From assembly GCF_051020985.1 (NCBI RefSeq), contig NW_027475143.1, forward strand, positions 1,922,001 to 1,986,000: DNA of 64,000 bases, in the 5' to 3' direction. Shown piece after piece: positions 1 to 13,856 of this stretch. Each line of letters opens with the position of its first letter. The stretch's first letter is position 1. The stretch is from Nomia melanderi. Its lineage: Eukaryota; Arthropoda; Insecta; Hymenoptera; Halictidae. The position numbers and the translations under genes are program-made. The notes under the pieces are model-generated. The model made no database searches and was not told the DNA's origin. It saw nothing but the letters and a program-made list of their open reading frames with translations.

Positions 1-3000
1 AACGCGCATTGTCTGTAGGAGGCCATGGCGCATGAATCTGTGCAGCGGGAACGACCTCGGACCACCAGGGGCCGAAAAAACCACAGACTCATGGGGCCGG
101 ACACTCAGGGTCTGGGGAAAATCCAATATAGATCTGGTGATATCTCGGGTGCTATTACAGATAGCGCAATAAATCAAAGTGCATTGTCTGTAGGAGGCCA
201 TGGCGCATGAATCTGTGAAGCGGGAACGACCTCGGACCACCAGGGGCCGAGACAACCACCGTCTCATGGGGCCGGACACTCAGGGTCAGGGTAAAATCCA
301 ATATATATCTGGTGATATCTCGGGTGCTATTACAGATAGCGCAATAAATCAAAGTGCATTGTCTGTAGGAGGCCCTGGCGCATGAATCGGTGAAGCGGCA
401 ACGACCTCGGACCACCTGGGGCCGAGAAAACCACAGTCTCATGGGGCCGGACACTCAGGGTCAGTGGAAAATCCAGTATATATCTGGTTATATCTCGGGT
501 GCTATTAGAGATAGCGCAATAAACCAAAGTGAATTATCTGCAGGATGCCCTGGCGCATGAATCTGTGCAAGCGGGAACGTCCTCGGACCTCCTGGGGCCG
601 AGACAACCACCGTCTCATGGGGCCGGACACTCAGGGTCAGGGTAAAATCCAATATATATCTGGTGATATCTCGGGTGCTATTACAGATAGCGCAATAAAT
701 CAAAGTGCATTGTCTGTAGGAGGCCCTGGCGCATGAATCTGTGCAGCGGGAACGACGTCGGACCACCAGGGGCCGAAAAAACCACAGTCTCATGGGGCCG
801 CACCCTCATGGTCAGGGTAAAATCCAATATATATCTGGTGATATCTCGTGTGCTATTACAGATAGCGCAACAAATCAAAGTGCATTGTCTGTAGGAGGCC
901 CTGGCGCATGAATCTGTGCAGCGGGAACGACCTCGGACCACCAGGGGCCGAAAAAACCACAGACTCATGGGGCCGGACACTCAGGGTCTGGGGAAAATCC
1001 AATATAGATCTGGTGATATCTCGGGTGCTATTACAGATAGCGCAATAAATCAAAGTGCATTGTCTGTAGGAGGCCCTGGCGCATGAATCTGTGCAGCGGG
1101 AACGACCTCGGACCACCAGGGGCCGAGAAAACCACAGTCTCATGGGGCCGGACACTCAGGGTCAGGGGAAAATCCAATATATATCTGGTGATATCTCGGG
1201 TGCTATTAGAGATAGCGCAATAAACCAAAGTGAATTATCTGCAGGATGCCCTGGCGCATGAATCTGTGCAGCGGGAACGACCTCGGACCACCAGGGGCCG
1301 AGACAACCACCGTCTCATGGGGCCGGACACTCAGGGTCAGGGTAAAATCCAATATATATCTGGTGATATCGCGGGTGCTATTACAGATAGCGCAATAAAT
1401 CAAAGTGCATTGTCTGTAGGAGGCCCTGGCGCATGAATCTGTGAAGCGGCAACGACCTCGGACCACCAGGGGCCGAGAAAACCACAGTCTCATGGGGCCG
1501 GACACTCAGGGTCAGGGGAAAATCCAGTATATATCTGGTGATATCTCGGGTGCTATTAGAGATAGCGCAATAAACCAAAGTGAATTATCTGCAGGAGGCC
1601 CTGGCGCATAAATCTGTGCAGCGGGAACGACCTCGGACAACCAGGGGCCGAGACAACCACCGTCTCATGGGGCCGGACACTCAGGGTCAGGGGAATATCC
1701 AATATATATCTGGTGATATCTCGGGTGCTATTACAGATAGCGCAATAAATAAAAGTGCATTGTCTGTAGGAGGACCTGGCGCATGAATCTGTGCAGCGGG
1801 AACGACCTCGGACCACCAGGGGCCGAGAAAACCACAGTCTCATGGGGCCGGACACTCAGTGTCAGGGAAAAATCCATTATATATCTAGTGATATATCGGG
1901 TGCCATTAGAGATAGCTCGATAAATCAAAGTGCATTGTCTTGAGGAGGCCCTGACGCATGAATCTGTGCTGCGGGAACGACCTCGGACCACCAGGGGCCG
2001 AGAAAACCACAGTCTCATGGGGCCGAGAACTCAGGGTCAGGCAAAAATCCAATATATATCTGGTGATATCTCGGGTGCTATTACACATAGCGCATTAAAC
2101 CAACGCGCATTGTCTGTAGGAGGCCATGGCGCATGAATCTGTGCAGCGGGAACGACCTCGGACCACCAGGGGCCGAAAAAACCACAGACTCATGGGGCCG
2201 GACACTCAGGGTCTGGGGAAAATCCAATATAGATCTGGTGATATCTCGGGTGCTATTACAGATAGCGCAATAAATCAAAGTGCATTGTCTGTAGGAGGCC
2301 CTGGCGCATGAATCTGTGAAGCGGCAACGACCTCGGACCACCAGGGGCCGAGAAAACCACAGTCTCATGGGGCCGGACACTCAGGGTCAGGGGAAAATCC
2401 AGTATATATCTGGTGATATCTCGGGTGCTATTAGAGATAGCGCAATAAACCAAAGTGAATTATCTGCAGGAGGCCCTGGCGCATAAATCTGTGCAGCGGG
2501 AACGACCTCGGACAACCAGGGGCCGAGACAACCACCGTCTCATGGGGCCGGACACTCAGGGTCAGGGGAATATCCAATATATATCTGGTGATATCTCGGG
2601 TGCTATTACAGATAGCGCAATAAATTAAAGTGCATTGTCTGTAGGAGGCCCTGGCGCATGAATCTGTGCAGCGGGAACGACCTCGGACCACCAGGGGCCG
2701 AGAAAACCACAGTCTCATGGGGCCGGACACTCAGTGTCAGGGAAAAATCCATTATATATCTAGTGATATATCGGGTGCCATTAGAGATAGCTCGATAAAT
2801 CAAAGTGCATTGTCTTGAGGAGGCCCTGACGCATGAATCTGTGCAGCGGGAACGACCTCGGACCACCAGGGGCCGAGAAAACCACAGTCTCATGGGGCCG
2901 AGAACTCAGGGTCAGGCAAAAATCCAATATATATCTGGTGATATCTCGGGTGCTATTACAGATAGCGCAATAAATCAAAGTGCATTGTCTGTAGGAGGCC

Positions 3001-4457
3001 CTGGCGCATGAATCTGTGAAGCGGCAACGACCTCGGACCACCAGGGGCCGAGAAAACCACAGTCTCATGGGGCCGGACACTCAGGGTCAGGGGAAAATCC
3101 AGTATATATCTGGTGATATCTCGGGTGCTATTAGAGATAGCGCAATAAACCAAAGTGAATTATCTGCAGGAGGCCCTGGCGCATAAATCTGTGCAGCGGG
3201 AACGACCTCGGACAACCAGGGGCCGAGACAACCACCGTCTCATGGGGCCGGACACTCAGGGTCAGGGGAATATCCAATATATATCTGGTGATATCTCGGG
3301 TGCTATTACAGATAGCGCAATAAATCAAAGTGCATTGTCTGTAGGAGGCCCTGGCGCATGAATCTGTGCAGCGGGAACGACCTCGGACCACCAGGGGCCG
3401 AGAAAACCACAGTCTCATGGGGCCGGACACTCAGTGTCAGGGAAAAATCCATTATATATCTAGTGATATATCGGGTGCCATTAGAGATAGCTCGATAAAT
3501 CAAAGTGCATTGTCTTGAGGAGGCCCTGACGCATGAATCTGTGCAGCGGGAACGACCTCGGACCACCAGGGGCCGAGAAAACCACAGTCTCATGGGGCCG
3601 AGAACTCAGGGTCAGGCAAAAATCCAATATATATCTGGTGATATCTCGGGTGCTATTACACATAGCGCATTAAACCAACGCGCATTGTCTGTAGGAGGCC
3701 ATGGCGCATGAATCTGTGCAGCGGGAACGACCTCGGACCACCAGGGGCCGATAAAACCACCGTCTCATGGGGCCGGACACTCAGGGTCAGGGGAAATTCC
3801 AATATATATCTGGTGATATCTCGGGTGCTATTACAGATAGCGCAATAAATCAAAGTGCATTGTCTGTAGGAGGTCCTGGCGCATGAATCTGTGCAGCGGG
3901 AACGACCTCGGACCACCAGGGGCCGAGAAGACCGCAGTCTCATGGGGACGGACACTCAGGGTCAGGGAAAAATCCAATATATATCTGGTGATATCTCGGG
4001 CGCTATTAGAGATAGCGCAATAAACCAAAGTGAATTATCTGCAGGAGGCCCTGGCGCATGAATCTGTGCAGCGGGAACGTCCTCGGACCTCCAGGGGCCG
4101 AGACAACCACCGTCTCAAGGGGCCGGACACTCAGGGTCAGGGTAAAATCCAATATGTATCTGGTGATATCTCGGGTGCTATTACAGATAGCGCAATAAAT
4201 CAAAGTGAGTTATCTGCAGGAGGCCCTGGCGCATGAATCTGTGCAGCGGCAACGACCTCAGACCACCAGGGGCCGAGAAAACGACCTCCTCATGGGGCCG
4301 GACACTCAGGGTCAGTGAAAAATCCAATATATATCTGGTGATATCTCGGGTGCTATTACAGATAGCGCAATACATCAAAGTGCATTGTCTGTAGGAGGCC
4401 CTGGCGCATGAATCTGCCCAGCGGGAACGACCTCGGACCACCAGCGGCCGAGAGAAC
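1..4457 (+). repeat. Irregular array segment with nested 700/875/2,101-bp duplications
   Basis: About 25 monomers. The opening monomers (from base 1: CGCGCATTG, GGCCATGG, then AGACTCATGG) recur at about 2,101, an offset of 12 monomers plus 1 bp. A sub-block with marker monomers (GCATAAATCTG, then TATCTAGTGATATATCGG, then CCCTGACGCATGA with GCCGAGAACTCAGG) occurs at about 1,580-2,100, 2,455-2,980 and 3,155-3,680, at spacings of 875 bp (5 monomers) and 700 bp (4 monomers). The unequal spacing shows repeated unequal exchange rather than one regular higher-order unit. No gene or non-satellite sequence is present. Confidence 0.85.
1755..2129 (+). repeat. c/d marker monomers, first copy
   Basis: This block holds the variants ATTATATATCTAGTGATATA, GTGCCATTAGAGATAGCTCG, CCCTGACGCATGA, GCCGAGAACTCAGGGTCAGG, and then the d junction TTACACATAGCGCATTAAAC with CGCGCATTG and GGCCATGG. 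Related copies lie at about 2,630-2,980 (without the d junction) and 3,330-3,704. Clear relatives reappear near 51,740-52,010, 54,540-54,810 and 57,350-57,540, so this monomer family marks both ends of the window and is absent from the middle. Confidence 0.8.
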
Positions 4458-7400
4458 CACCGTCTCATGGGGCCGGACACACAGGGTCGGGCAAAAATCC
4501 AATATATATCTGGTGATATCTCGGGTGCTATTAGAGATAGCGCAATAAACCAAAGTGAATTGTCTGCAGGAGGCCCTGGCGCATGAATCTGTGCAGCGGG
4601 AACGATCTCGGACCATCAGGGGCCGAGACATCCACCGTCTCATGGGGCCGGACACTCAGGGTCAGGGAAAAATCCAATATATATCTGGTGATATCTCGGG
4701 TGCTATTACAGATAGCGGAATAAATCAAAGTGCATTGTCTGTAGGAGGCCCTGGCGCCTGAATCTGTGCAGCGGGAACGACCTCGGACCACCAGCGGCCG
4801 AGAGAACCACCGTCTCATGGGGCCGGACACTCAGGGTCGGGCAAAAATCCAATATATATCTGGTGATATCTCGGGTGCTATTAGAGATAGCGCAATAAGC
4901 CAAAAAGAATTATCTGCAGGAGGCCCTGGCGCATGCATCTGTGCAGCGGGAACGACCTAGGACCACCAGGGGCCGAGAAAACCACCGTCTCATGGGGCCG
5001 GACACTCAGGGTCAGGAAAAATCCAATATATATCTGGTGATATCTCGGGTGCTATTAGAGATAGCGCAATAAACGAAAGTGAATTATCTGCAGGAGGCCC
5101 TGGCGCATGAATCTGTGCAGCGGGAACGACCGCGGACCACCAGGGGCCGAGAAAACCACCGTCTCATGGGGCCGGACACTCAGGGTCAGGGTAAAATCCA
5201 ATATATATCTGGTGATATCTCGGGTGCTATAACAGATAGCGCAATAAATCAAAGTGCATTGTCTGTAGGAGGCCCTGGCGCAAGAATCTGTGCAGCGGGA
5301 ACGACCTCGGACCACCAGGGGCCGAAAAAACCACAGTCTCATGGGGCCGGACACTCAGGGTCAGGGTAAAATCCAATATATATCTGGTCATATCTCGGGT
5401 GCTATTCCAGATAGCGCAATAAATCAAAGTGCATTGTCTGTAGGAGGCCCTGGCGCATGAATCTGTGCAGCGGGAACGACCTCGGACCACCAGGGGCCGA
5501 GAAAACGACCGCCTCATGGGGTCGGACACTCAGGGTCAGTGAAAAATCCAATATATATGTGGTGATATCTCGGGTGCTATTACAGATAGCGCAATAAATC
5601 AAAGTGCATTGTCTGTAGGAGACCCTGGCGCATGAACCTGTGCAGCGGGAACGACCTCGGACCACCAGGGGCCGAGACAACCACCGTCTCATGGGTCCGG
5701 ACGCTCAGGGTCAGTGAGAAATCCAATATATATCTGGTGATATCTCGGGTGCTATTAGAGATAGCGCAATAAACCAAGGTGAATTAGCTGCAGGAGGCCC
5801 TGGCGCATGAATCTGTGCAACGGGAACGACCTCGGACCACCAGGGGCCGAGAAAACAACAGTCTCATGGGGCCGGGCACTCAGAGTCAGGGGAAAATCCA
5901 ATATAGATCTGGTGATATCTCGGGTGCTATCACAGATAGCGCAATAAACCAAAGTGAATTATCTGCAGGAGGCCCTGGCGCATGAATCTGTGCAACGGGA
6001 ACGTCCTCGGACCACCAGGGGCCGAGAAAACCACAGTCTCATGGGGACGGATACTCAGGGTCAGGGTAAAATCCAATATATATCTGGTGATATCTCGGGT
6101 GCTATTAGAGATAGCGCAATAAACCAAAGTGAGTTATCTGCAGGAGGCCCTGGCGCATGAATCTGTGCAGCGGCAACGACCTCAGACCACCAGGGGCCGA
6201 GAAAACGACCGTCTCATGGGGCCGGACACTCAGGGTCAGTGAAAAATCCAACATATATCTGCTGATATCTCGGGTGCTATTACAGATAGCGCAATAAATC
6301 AAAGTGCATTGTCTGTAGGAGGCCCTGGCGCATGAATCTGTGCAGCGGGAACGACCTCGGACCACCAGGGGCCGAGAAAACCACAGTCTCATTGGGCCGG
6401 ACACTCAGGGTCAGGGAAAATCCAATATATATCTGGTGATATCTCGGGTGCTATTAGAGATAGCGCAATAAATCAAAGTGCATTGTCTGTAGGAGGCCCT
6501 GGCGTATGAATCTGTGCAACGGGAATGACCGCGGACCACCAGGGGCCGAGAAAACCACAGTCTCATGGGGCCGGACACTCAGGGTCAGGGGAAAATTCAA
6601 TATAGATCTGGTGATATCTCGGGTGCTATTACAGATAGCGCAATAAATCAAAGTGCATTGCCTGTAGGAGGCCCTGGCGCATGTATCTGTGCAGCGGGAA
6701 CGTCCTTGGACCTCCAGGGGCCGAGACAACGACCGTCTCATGGGGCCGGACCCTCAGGGTCAGGGTAAAATCCAATATATATCTGGTGATATCTCGGGTG
6801 CTATTACAGATAGCGCAATAAATCAAAGTGCATTGTCTGTAGAAGGCCCTGGCGCATGAATCTGTGCAGCGGGAACGACCTCGGACGACCAGGGGCCGAG
6901 AAAACCACAGTCTCATGGGGCCGGACACTCAGGGTCAGGGGAAAATCCAATATATATCTGGTGATATCTCGGGTGCTATTAGAGATAGCGCAATAAACCA
7001 AAGTGAATTATCTGCAGGAGGCCCTGGCGCATGAATCTGTGCAACGGGAACGACCTCGGACCACCAGGGGCCGAGAGAACCACAGTCTTATTGGGCCGGA
7101 CACTCAGGGTCAGGGGAAAATCCAGTATATATCTCTTGATATCTCGGGTGCTATTACAGATAGCGCAATAAATCAAAGTGCATTGTCTGTAGGAGGCCCT
7201 GGCGCATGAATCTGTACAGCGGGAACGACCTCGGACCACCAGGGGCCGAGAAAACCACAGTCTCATTGGGCCGGACACTCAGGGTTAGGGAAAATCCAAT
7301 ATATATCTGGTGATATCTCGGGTGCTATTAGAGATAGCGCAATAAATCAAAGTGCATAGTCTGTAGGAGGCCCTGGCGCATGAATCTGTGCAGCGGGAAC

Positions 7401-8655
7401 GACCTCGGAACACCAGGGACCGAGAAAACCACCGTCTCATGGGGCCGGACACTCAGGGTCAGTGAAAAATCCAATATATATGTGGTGATATCTCGGGTGC
7501 TATTACAGATAGCGCAATAAATCAAAGTGCATTGTCTGTAGGAGACCCTGGCGCATGAACCTGTGCAGCGGGAACGACCTCGGACCACCAGGGGCCGAGA
7601 AAACGACCGTCTCATGGGGCCAGACGCTCAGGGTCAGTGAAAAATCCAATATATATCTGGTGATATCTCGGGTGCTATTAGAGATAGCGCAATAAACCAA
7701 AGTGAATTATCTGCAGGAGGCCCTGGCGCATGAATCTGTGCAGCGGGAACGACCTCGGACCACCAGGGGCCGAGAAAACGACCGTGTCATGGGGCCGGAC
7801 GCTCAGGGTCAGTGAAAAATCCAATATATATCTGGTGATATCTCGGGTGCTATTAGAGATAGCGCAATAAACCAAAGTGAATTATCTGCAGGAGGCCCTG
7901 GCGCATGAATCTGTGCAGCGGGAACGACCTCGGACCACCAGGGGCCGAGAAAACCACCGTCTCATGGGGCCGGACACTCAGGGTCAGGGAAAAATCCAAT
8001 ATATATCTGGTGATATCTCGGGTGCTATTAGAGATAGCGCAATAAACCAAAGTGAGTTATCTGCAGGAGGCCCTGGCGCCTGAAGCTGTGCAGCGGGAAC
8101 GACCTCGGACCACCAGGGGCCGAGAAAACCACCGTCTCGTGGGGGCCGGACACTCTGGGTCAGGGAAAAATCCAATATATATGTGGTGATATCTCGGGTG
8201 CTATTACAGATAGCGCAATAAATGAAAGTGCATTGTCTGTAGGAGGCCCTGGCGCATGAATCTGTGCAGCGGGGACGTCCTCGGACCGCCAGGGGCCGAG
8301 ACAACGACCGTCTCATGGGGCCGGACACTCAGGGTCAGGGTAAAATCCAATATATATCTGGTGATATCTCGGGTGCTATTAGAGATAGCGCAATAAACCA
8401 AAGTGAATTATCTACAGGAGGCCCTGGCGCATGAATCTGTGCAACGGGAACGACCTCGGACCACCAGGGGCCGAGAGAACCACAGTCTCATTGGGCCGGA
8501 CACTCAGGGTCAGGGGAAAATCCAGTATATATCTCTTGATATCTCGGGTGCTATTACAGATAGCGCAATAAATCAAAGTGCATTGTCTGTAGGAGGCCCT
8601 GGCGCATGAATCTGTACAGCGGGAACGACCTCGGACCACCAGGGGCCGAGAAAAC
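4458..8655 (+). repeat. Long higher-order unit, copy 1 (24 monomers, 4,198 bp)
   Basis: The segment beginning with GACACACAGGGTCGGGC is repeated at 8,656. Bases 4,458-4,770 match 8,656-8,968 at an offset of 4,198 bp; from about 5,454 onward the offset is 3,499 bp. Copy 1 therefore has four extra monomers (about 4,770-5,470) compared with copy 2. It contains an internal pair of monomers 1,400 bp apart (7,003 and 8,403; variant loop ATATCTCTTGATATC). Its last Z-like monomer (8,083-8,258) has TCTCGTGGGGGCC. There are point differences from copy 2, for example near 5,672 and 6,054. Confidence 0.85.
8083..8258 (+). repeat. Z-type monomer, early form (176 bp)
   Basis: It begins with GGCGCCTGAAGCTGTGCAGC, carries GTCTCGTGGGGGCC (one extra G), GGACACTCTGGG and ATATATGTGGTG. 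Similar TCTCGTGGGGG copies lie near 11,635, 28,787, 32,460 and 36,838. The CTCGAG form of the same monomer occurs about 26 times between 13.0 and 48.1 kb. Z contains the dyad GCTG-TG-CAGC. Confidence 0.85.
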
Positions 8656-11600
8656 CACCGTCTCATGGGGCCGGACACACAGGGTCGGGCAAAAATCCAA
8701 TATATATCTGGTGATATCTCGGGTGCTATTAGAGATAGCGCAATAAACCAAAGTGAATTGTCTGCAGGAGGCCCTGGCGCATGAATCTGTGCAGCGGGAA
8801 CGATCTCGGACCATCAGGGGCCGAGACATCCACCGTCTCATGGGGCCGGACACTCAGGGTCAGGGAAAAATCCAATATATATCTGGTGATATCTCGGGTG
8901 CTATTACAGATAGCGGAATAAATCAAAGTGCATTGTCTGTAGGAGGCCCTGGCGCCTGAATCTGTGCAGCGGGAACGACCTCGGACCACCAGGGGCCGAG
9001 AAAACGACCGCCTCATGGGGTCGGACACTCAGGGTCAGTGAAAAATCCAATATATATGTGGTGATATCTCGGGTGCTATTACAGATAGCGCAATAAATCA
9101 AAGTGCATTGTCTGTAGGAGACCCTGGCGCATGAACCTGTGCAGCGGGAACGACCTCGGACCACCAGGGGCCGAGAAAACGACCGTCTCATGGGTCCGGA
9201 CGCTCAGGGTCAGTGAGAAATCCAATATATATCTGGTGATATCTCGGGTGCTATTAGAGATAGCGCAATAAACCAAGGTGAATTAGCTGCAGGAGGCCCT
9301 GGCGCATGAATCTGTGCAACGGGAACGACCTCGGACCACCAGGGGCCGAGAAAACAACAGTCTCATGGGGCCGGGCACTCAGAGTCAGGGGAAAATCCAA
9401 TATAGATCTGGTGATATCTCGGGTGCTATCACAGATAGCGCAATAAACCAAAGTGAATTATCTGCAGGAGGCCCTGGCGCATGAATCTGTGCAACGGGAA
9501 CGTCCTCGGACCACCAGGGGCCGAGAAAACCACAGTCTCATGGGGACGGACACTCAGGGTCAGGGGAAAATCCAATATATATCTGGTGATATCTCGGGTG
9601 CTATTAGAGATAGCGCAATAAACCAAAGTGAGTTATCTGCAGGAGGCCCTGGCGCATGAATCTGTGCAGCGGCAACGACCTCAGACCACCAGGGGCCGAG
9701 AAAACGACCGTCTCATGGGGCCGGACACTCAGGGTCAGTGAAAAATCCAACATATATCTGCTGATATCTCGGGTGCTATTACAGATAGCGCAATAAATCA
9801 AAGTGCATTGTCTGTAGGAGGCCCTGGCGCATGAATCTGTGCAGCGGGAACGACCTCGGACCACCAGGGGCCGAGAAAACCACAGTCTCATTGGGCCGGA
9901 CACTCAGGGTCAGGGAAAATCCAATATATATCTGGTGATATCTCGGGTGCTATTAGAGATAGCGCAATAAATCAAAGTGCATTGTCTGTAGGAGGCCCTG
10001 GCGTATGAATCTGTGCAACGGGAATGACCGCGGACCACCAGGGGCCGAGAAAACCACAGTCTCATGGGGCCGGACACTCAGGGTCAGGGGAAAATTCAAT
10101 ATAGATCTGGTGATATCTCGGGTGCTATTACAGATAGCGCAATAAATCAAAGTGCATTGCCTGTAGGAGGCCCTGGCGCATGTATCTGTGCAGCGGGAAC
10201 GTCCTCGGACCTCCAGGGGCCGAGACAACGACCGTCTCATGGGGCCGGACCCTCAGGGTCAGGGTAAAATCCAATATATATCTGGTGATATCTCGGGTGC
10301 TATTACAGATAGCGCAATAAATCAAAGTGCATTGTCTGTAGAAGGCCCTGGCGCATGAATCTGTGCAGCGGGAACGACCTCGGACGACCAGGGGCCGAGA
10401 AAACCACAGTCTCATGGGGCCGGACACTCAGGGTCAGGGGAAAATCCAATATATATCTGGTGATATCTCGGGTGCTATTAGAGATAGCGCAATAAACCAA
10501 AGTGAATTATCTGCAGGAGGCCCTGGCGCATGAATCTGTGCAACGGGAACGACCTCGGACCACCAGGGGCCGAGAGAACCACAGTCTCATTGGGCCGGAC
10601 ACTCAGGTTCAGGGGAAAATCCAGTATATATCTCTTGATATCTCGGGTGCTATTACAGATAGCGCAATAAATCAAAGTGCATTGTCAGTAGGAGGCCCTG
10701 GCGCATGAATCTGTACAGCGGGAACGACCTCGGACCACCAGGGGCCGAGAAAACCACAGTCTCATTGGGCCGGACACTCAGGGTTAGGGAAAATCCAATA
10801 TATATCTGGTGATATCTCGGGTGCTATTAGAGATAGCGCAATAAATCAAAGTGCATAGTCTGTAGGAGGCCCTGGCGCATGAATCTGTGCAGCGGGAACG
10901 ACCTCGGAACACCAGGGACCGAGAAAACCACCGTCTCATGGGGCCGGACACTCAGGGTCAGTGAAAAATCCAATATATATGTGGTGATATCTCGGGTGCT
11001 ATTACAGATAGCGCAATAAATCAAAGTGCATTGTCTGTAGGAGACCCTGGCGCATGAACCTGTGCAGCGGGAACGACCTCGGACCACCAGGGGCCGAGAA
11101 AACGACCGTCTCATGGGGCCAGACGCTCAGGGTCAGTGAAAAATCCAATATATATCTGGTGATATCTCGGGTGCTATTAGAGATAGCGCAATAAACCAAA
11201 GTGAATTATCTGCAGGAGGCCCTGGCGCATGAATCTGTGCAGCGGGAACGACCTCGGACCACCAGGGGCCGAGAAAACGACCGTGTCATGGGGCCGGACG
11301 CTCAGGGTCAGTGAAAAATCCAATATATATCTGGTGATATCTCGGGTGCTATTAGAGATAGCGCAATAAACCAAAGTGAATTATCTGCAGGAGGCCCTGG
11401 CGCATGAATCTGTGCAGCGGGAACGACCTCGGACCACCAGGGGCCGAGAAAACCACCGTCTCATGGGGCCGGACACTCAGGGTCAGGGAAAAATCCAATA
11501 TATATCTGGTGATATCTCGGGTGCTATTAGAGATAGCGCAATAAACCAAAGTGAGTTATCTGCAGGAGGCCCTGGCGCCTGAAGCTGTGCAGCGGGAACG

Positions 11601-12154
11601 ACCTCGGACCACCAGGGGCCGAGAAAACCACCGTCTCGTGGGGGCCGGACACTCTGGGTCAGGGAAAAATCCAATATATATGTGGTGATATCTCGGGTGC
11701 TATTACAGATAGCGCAATAAATGAAAGTGCATTGTCTGTAGGAGGCCCTGGCGCATGAATCTGTGCAGCGGGGACGTCCTCGGACCGCCAGGGGCCGAGA
11801 CAACGACCGTCTCATGGGGCCGGACACTCAGGGTCAGGGTAAAATCCAATATATATCTGGTGATATCTCGGGTGCTATTAGAGATAGCGCAATAAACCAA
11901 AGTGAATTATCTACAGGAGGCCCTGGCGCATGAATCTGTGCAACGGGAACGACCTCGGACCACCAGGGGCCGAGAGAACCACAGTCTCATTGGGCCGGAC
12001 ACTCAGGGTCAGGGGAAAATCCAGTATATATCTCTTGATATCTCGGGTGCTATTACAGATAGCGCAATAAATCAAAGTGCATTGTCTGTAGGAGGCCCTG
12101 GCGCATGAATCTGTACAGCGGGAACGACCTCGGACCACCAGGGGCCGAGAAAAC
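8656..12154 (+). repeat. Long higher-order unit, copy 2 (20 monomers, 3,499 bp)
   Basis: It is nearly identical to 4,458-8,655 except that four monomers are missing between the parts matching 4,770 and 5,470. Matching landmarks at +3,499 include 5,954/9,453, 6,565/10,064, 7,003/10,502, 7,877/11,376 and 8,403/11,902. The copies diverge at 8,655/12,154, where copy 1 runs into the GACACACAGG monomer and copy 2 continues with CTCATTGGGCC. This fits an unequal exchange between misaligned sister arrays. Confidence 0.85.
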
Positions 12155-13856
12155 CACAGTCTCATTGGGCCGGACACTCAGGGTTAGGGAAAATCCAATA
12201 TATATCTGGTGATATCTCGGGTGCTATTAGAGATAGCGCAATAAATCAAAGTGCATAGTCTGTAGGAGGCCCTGGCGCATGAATCTGTGCAGCGGGAACG
12301 ACCTCGGAACACCAGGGACCGAGAAAACCACCGTCTCATGGGGCCGGACACTCAGGGTCAGTGAAAAATCCAATATATATGTGGTGATATCTCGGGTGCT
12401 ATTACAGATAGCGCAATAAATCAAAGTGCATTGCCTGTAGGAGACCCTGGCGCATGAACCTGTGCAGCGGGAACGACCTCGGACCACCAGGGGCCGAGAA
12501 AACGACCGTCTCATGGGGCCAGACGCTCAGGGTCAGTGAAAAATCCAATATATATCTGGTGATATCTCGGGTGCTATTAGAGATAGCGCAATAAACCAAA
12601 GTGAATTATCTGCAGGAGGCCCTGGCGCATGAATCTGTGCAACCGGAACGACCGCGGACCACCAGGGGCCGAGAAAACCACAGTCTCATGGGGCCGGACA
12701 CTCAGGGTCAGGGGAAAATCCAATATAGATCTGGTGATATCTCGGGTGCTATTACAGATAGCGCAATAAATCAAAGTGCATTGCCTGTAGGAGGCCCTGG
12801 CGCATGTATCTGTGCAGCGGGAACGTCCTCGGACCTCCAAGGGCCGAGACAACGACCGTCTCATGGGGCCGGACCCTCAGGGTCAGGGTAAAATCCAATA
12901 TATATCTGGTGATATCTCGGGTGCTATAACAGATAGCCTAATAAATCAAAGTGAGGTATCTGCAGGAGGCCCTGGCGCCTGAAGCTGTGCAGCGGGAACG
13001 ACCTCGGACCACCAGGGGCCGAGAAAACCACCGTCTCGAGGGGGCCGGACACTCTGGGTCAGGGAAAAATCCAATATATATGTGGTGATATCTCGGGTGC
13101 TATTACAGATAACGCAATAAATCAAAGTGCATTGTCTGTAGGAGGCCCTGGCGCATGAATCTGTGCAGCGGGAACGACCTAGGACCACCAGGGGCCAAGA
13201 AAACCACCGTCTCATGGGGCCGGACACTCAGGGTCAGGGAAAAATCCAATATATATCTGGTGATATCTCGGGTGCTAATAGAGATAGCGCAATAAACCAA
13301 AGTGAGGTATCTGCAGGAGGCCCTGGCGCCTGAAGCTGTGCAGCGGGAACGACCTCGGACCACCAGGGGCCGAGAAAACCACCGTCTCGAGGTGGCCGGA
13401 CACTCTGGGTCAGGGAAAAATCCAATATATGTGGTGATATCTCGGGTGCTATTACAGATAACGCAATAAATCAAAGTGCATTGTCTGTAGGAGGCCCTGG
13501 CGCATGAATCTGTGCAGCGGGAACGACCTAGGACCACCAGGGGCCGAGAAAACTACAGTCTCATGGGGCCGGACACTCAGGGTCAGGGTAAAATCCAATA
13601 TATATCTGGTGATATGTCGGGTGCTATTACAGATAGCGCAATAAATCAAAGTGCATTGTCTGTAGGAGGTCCTGGCGCATGAATCTGTGCAGCGGGAACG
13701 ACCTCGGACCACCAGGGGCCGAGAAAAGCACAGTCTCATGGGGCCGGACACTCAGGGTCAGGGTAAAATCCAATATATATCTGGTGATATCTCGGGTGCT
13801 ATTAGAGATAGCGCAATAAGCCAAAGTGAATTATCTGCAGGAGGCCCTGGCGCATG

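Noticed and set aside
7284..7293. Telomere-like AGGGTTAGGG
   Set aside because: It is one C-to-T change from the common AGGGTCAGGG, found once in certain monomers (for example near 10,782, 12,181, 17,083, 23,034, 40,537) and never in tandem.
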